This document shows, piece after piece, positions 62,787 to 64,000 of a stretch of 64,000 nucleotides of DNA (its first letter is position 1; the number at the start of each line of letters is the position of its first letter). The notes beneath the pieces are model-generated. The model worked only from the letters and a program-made list of their open reading frames with translations, was not told the origin of the DNA and did not search any database. Origin of the DNA: Salinivenus lutea (lineage in GTDB: Bacteria > Bacteroidota > Rhodothermia > Rhodothermales > Salinibacteraceae); contig NCRC01000005.1 of NCBI GenBank assembly GCA_002894685.1, forward strand, positions 1-64,000, read 5' to 3'. The position numbers and the translations under genes are program-made.

Positions 62787-62869
62787 TCGATCACGGCGCC
62801 CCCGAACGGACCCGCTCTCGCTCGTCACGGCGCACTCTGAAAGCACTTGTTCCCGCTCGTCACGGCGCA
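62787..62869. repeat. Short direct repeats at the 3' end of pdxH
   Basis: CGCTCGTCACGGCGCA occurs identically at 62819-62834 and 62854-62869, and an imperfect copy TCGATCACGGCGCC lies at 62787-62800. Spacing is 33-35 bp. The last copy contains the pdxH stop codon (TCA at 62860-62862 on plus), so the repeats look like duplications of the gene's end. Confidence 0.8.
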
Positions 62870-63507
62870 AGGCGCTCGAGGGTCCAGTCGTCCTGCTCGT
62901 CGGCGCGGCGGTAGCGGAGGCGGTCGTGGAGGCGGTTGGGGCGGCCCTGCCAGAACTCAATCTGCGTGGGGCGCACCACGTAGCCGCCCCAATGCGGCGG
63001 ACGCGGGATCGGGTCGTCGTCCTCGTATTCGGCCTGCACCGACGCCAGATTCTCCTCCAGCTCCGCCCGGTCGTCGACAACCTGACTCTGCGGCGAGGCC
63101 CACGCCCCCAGCTGGCTCCCCCGCGGCCGGCTGTGGAAGTACTCGGTCGATTCGTCGCCGGGCAGGCGGTCCACGCGCCCCTCTATGCGCACCTGTCGCT
63201 CCAGGGGTGCCCACCAGAAGACGAGCGCCGCGTGCGGATTCTGGCTGAGCTCCGTGCCCTTCTGGCTCTCGTAGTTCGAGTAGAACTGAAAGCCCCGGGC
63301 GTCGAGGCCCTTGAGCAGCACGATGCGGGCGGACGGCGTGCCGTCGGCCCCCGCCGTGGCGAGCGTCATGGCGTTGGGCTCCTCGACGTCCGCGTCGAGC
63401 GCCTCGTCGAACCACGTGCGGAATTGGTCGAGGGGATCGTCGGCCACGTGGGCGTGGGTCAACTCGGCGCGGGCGTACTCCTGTCGCAGGTCGGCAAGAG
63501 AGGACAT
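62860..63507 (-). CDS. pdxH: Pyridoxamine 5'-phosphate oxidase
   Basis: FMN-dependent last step of pyridoxal phosphate synthesis. The protein has 215 residues, the usual length. It has [41 protein letters not shown] (in pieces), [66 protein letters not shown] and the C-terminal W-ERLAP. ATG 63507 ([16 protein letters not shown]) fits the family start. A terminator follows 245 nt later. Confidence 0.96.
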   Translation of the reverse strand: MSSLADLRQEYARAELTHAHVADDPLDQFRTWFDEALDADVEEPNAMTLATAGADGTPSARIVLLKGLDARGFQFYSNYESQKGTELSQNPHAALVFWWAPLERQVRIEGRVDRLPGDESTEYFHSRPRGSQLGAWASPQSQVVDDRAELEENLASVQAEYEDDDPIPRPPHWGGYVVRPTQIEFWQGRPNRLHDRLRYRRADEQDDWTLERLAP

Positions 63508-63612
63508 GGGGGCAGAGATTGTGCTCAGAAGCGAACAGGACAGCAACGGTCCGGTCAAAAGCGTCGTTTCGGGGCGGCGCGGTCCGTTACGAGTCGGAAA
63601 CGCATTGGGGAA

Positions 63613-64000
63613 TCACCGCCAGATCTCCATGCGCAGGCCGCGTGCGTTCCGGGGGGCATCGGCGTCGACGGGGGGACAGCGCTCGGCCGTGCCCTGATAG
63701 AGGCGGCGGGCGGACCAGCACGCTGCGTGGGCGTCCAGTACGTCGTCGATGCCCACCGCGCCGTCCGCGTGCGCATCGCCCCCCTCCGCGAGGTCCGAAA
63801 ACCCGTGCCGGGATAGCAGGTCGAGACGCCCCTCTTGGCCGGCGGGGGCGTGCTTGCTCTCCGCCAGGGGGGTGTCGTCGTTCATGGCGTAGAACGACAG
63901 CTCAGGATGGACTTCCCGAATCCACGCCTGCCGATCGGGGGTGAGGTGGCGCGCCACGGCTCGCAGTCGGGGCAACAGGTAGTAGGTCTGCTTCGAAAGC
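63613..64000 (-). CDS. DUF429 family protein (N-terminus outside window)
   Basis: 128 residues of the C-terminal part are visible. The stretch SKQTYYLLPRLRAVARHLTP then REVHPELSFYAMN, followed by GIDDVLDAHAACWSARRLYQG (the conserved D-LDA-A...A block) matches DUF429, a putative RNase H-fold nuclease family. The frame is open to the right edge. It ends 105 nt before pdxH on the same strand. Confidence 0.8.
   Translation of the reverse strand, partial: LSKQTYYLLPRLRAVARHLTPDRQAWIREVHPELSFYAMNDDTPLAESKHAPAGQEGRLDLLSRHGFSDLAEGGDAHADGAVGIDDVLDAHAACWSARRLYQGTAERCPPVDADAPRNARGLRMEIWR

Noticed and set aside
1-64000. CRISPR arrays, insertion sequences, prophage or attachment sites
   Set aside because: No regular repeat-spacer pattern, transposase, integrase or terminal inverted repeats were seen.

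Overview
The window looks like a chromosomal segment from an extremely halophilic, high-GC member of the Rhodothermota/Bacteroidota, most likely Salinibacter (S. ruber or a close relative). This is an inference. Its basis is a GC-rich genome in which opposite-strand frames stay open for hundreds of codons, strongly acidic proteins (S2 with a 70-residue acidic N-terminus, EF-Ts, trigger factor, DnaA linker), a SusC/SusD utilisation locus, the Bacteroidota-type gene order YicC-gmk-rpoZ-coaBC, and few Shine-Dalgarno sequences. No insertion sequence, CRISPR array, prophage or rRNA operon was recognised.

Layout. 1-15603 is almost entirely minus strand: a six-gene operon yicC-gmk-rpoZ-coaBC-udg-dnaB (dnaB is cut by the window edge), a tRNA-Ser, the translation block rplM-rpsI / rpsB-tsf-pyrH-frr, and dnaN-dnaA. 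A plus-strand pair (ECF sigma factor and a membrane TPR protein) interrupts it. 15604-16294 is the probable replication origin, with DnaA boxes on an 11-bp helical period. 16295-23919 runs rightwards: DUF177-rpmF-plsX-fabH-fabD-lipoprotein-fabG and a DEAD-box RNA helicase. Housekeeping genes on both sides therefore point away from the origin.

23944-43970 is mixed: a decayed HlyIII gene, an envelope thiol-redox and methionine-sulfoxide-repair group (MsrB lipoprotein, DoxX, DsbD-like, redoxin), a lipoprotein methyltransferase, a TonB-dependent receptor, PyrR, an HD hydrolase, a GNAT acetyltransferase, a PpiC-type lipoprotein, tRNA-Glu, a DUF4097 protein, clpP-tig, a FAD amino-acid oxidoreductase, and a two-gene unit encoding a small protein and an HNH-nuclease/SF2-helicase fusion. 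That unit is the least conventional cassette in the window and is a candidate defence or DNA-repair system.

44316-58347 is a polysaccharide utilisation locus, probably for a beta-1,3-glucan such as laminarin: LacI regulator, sodium:solute symporter, SusC, SusD, a surface glycan-binding-type lipoprotein, a PKD-GH16 endoglucanase, a GH3 beta-glucosidase and an MFS sugar porter. A strong promoter before susC carries two abutting LacI/cre-type palindromes, so the LacI protein probably represses the locus. The GH16 enzyme would cut glucan outside, SusCD would import oligosaccharides, GH3 would release glucose in the periplasm, and the symporter and MFS carrier would take it across the inner membrane.

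58394-64000 holds threonine ammonia-lyase, an ABC exporter, two small proteins, pdxH and a partial DUF429 gene.
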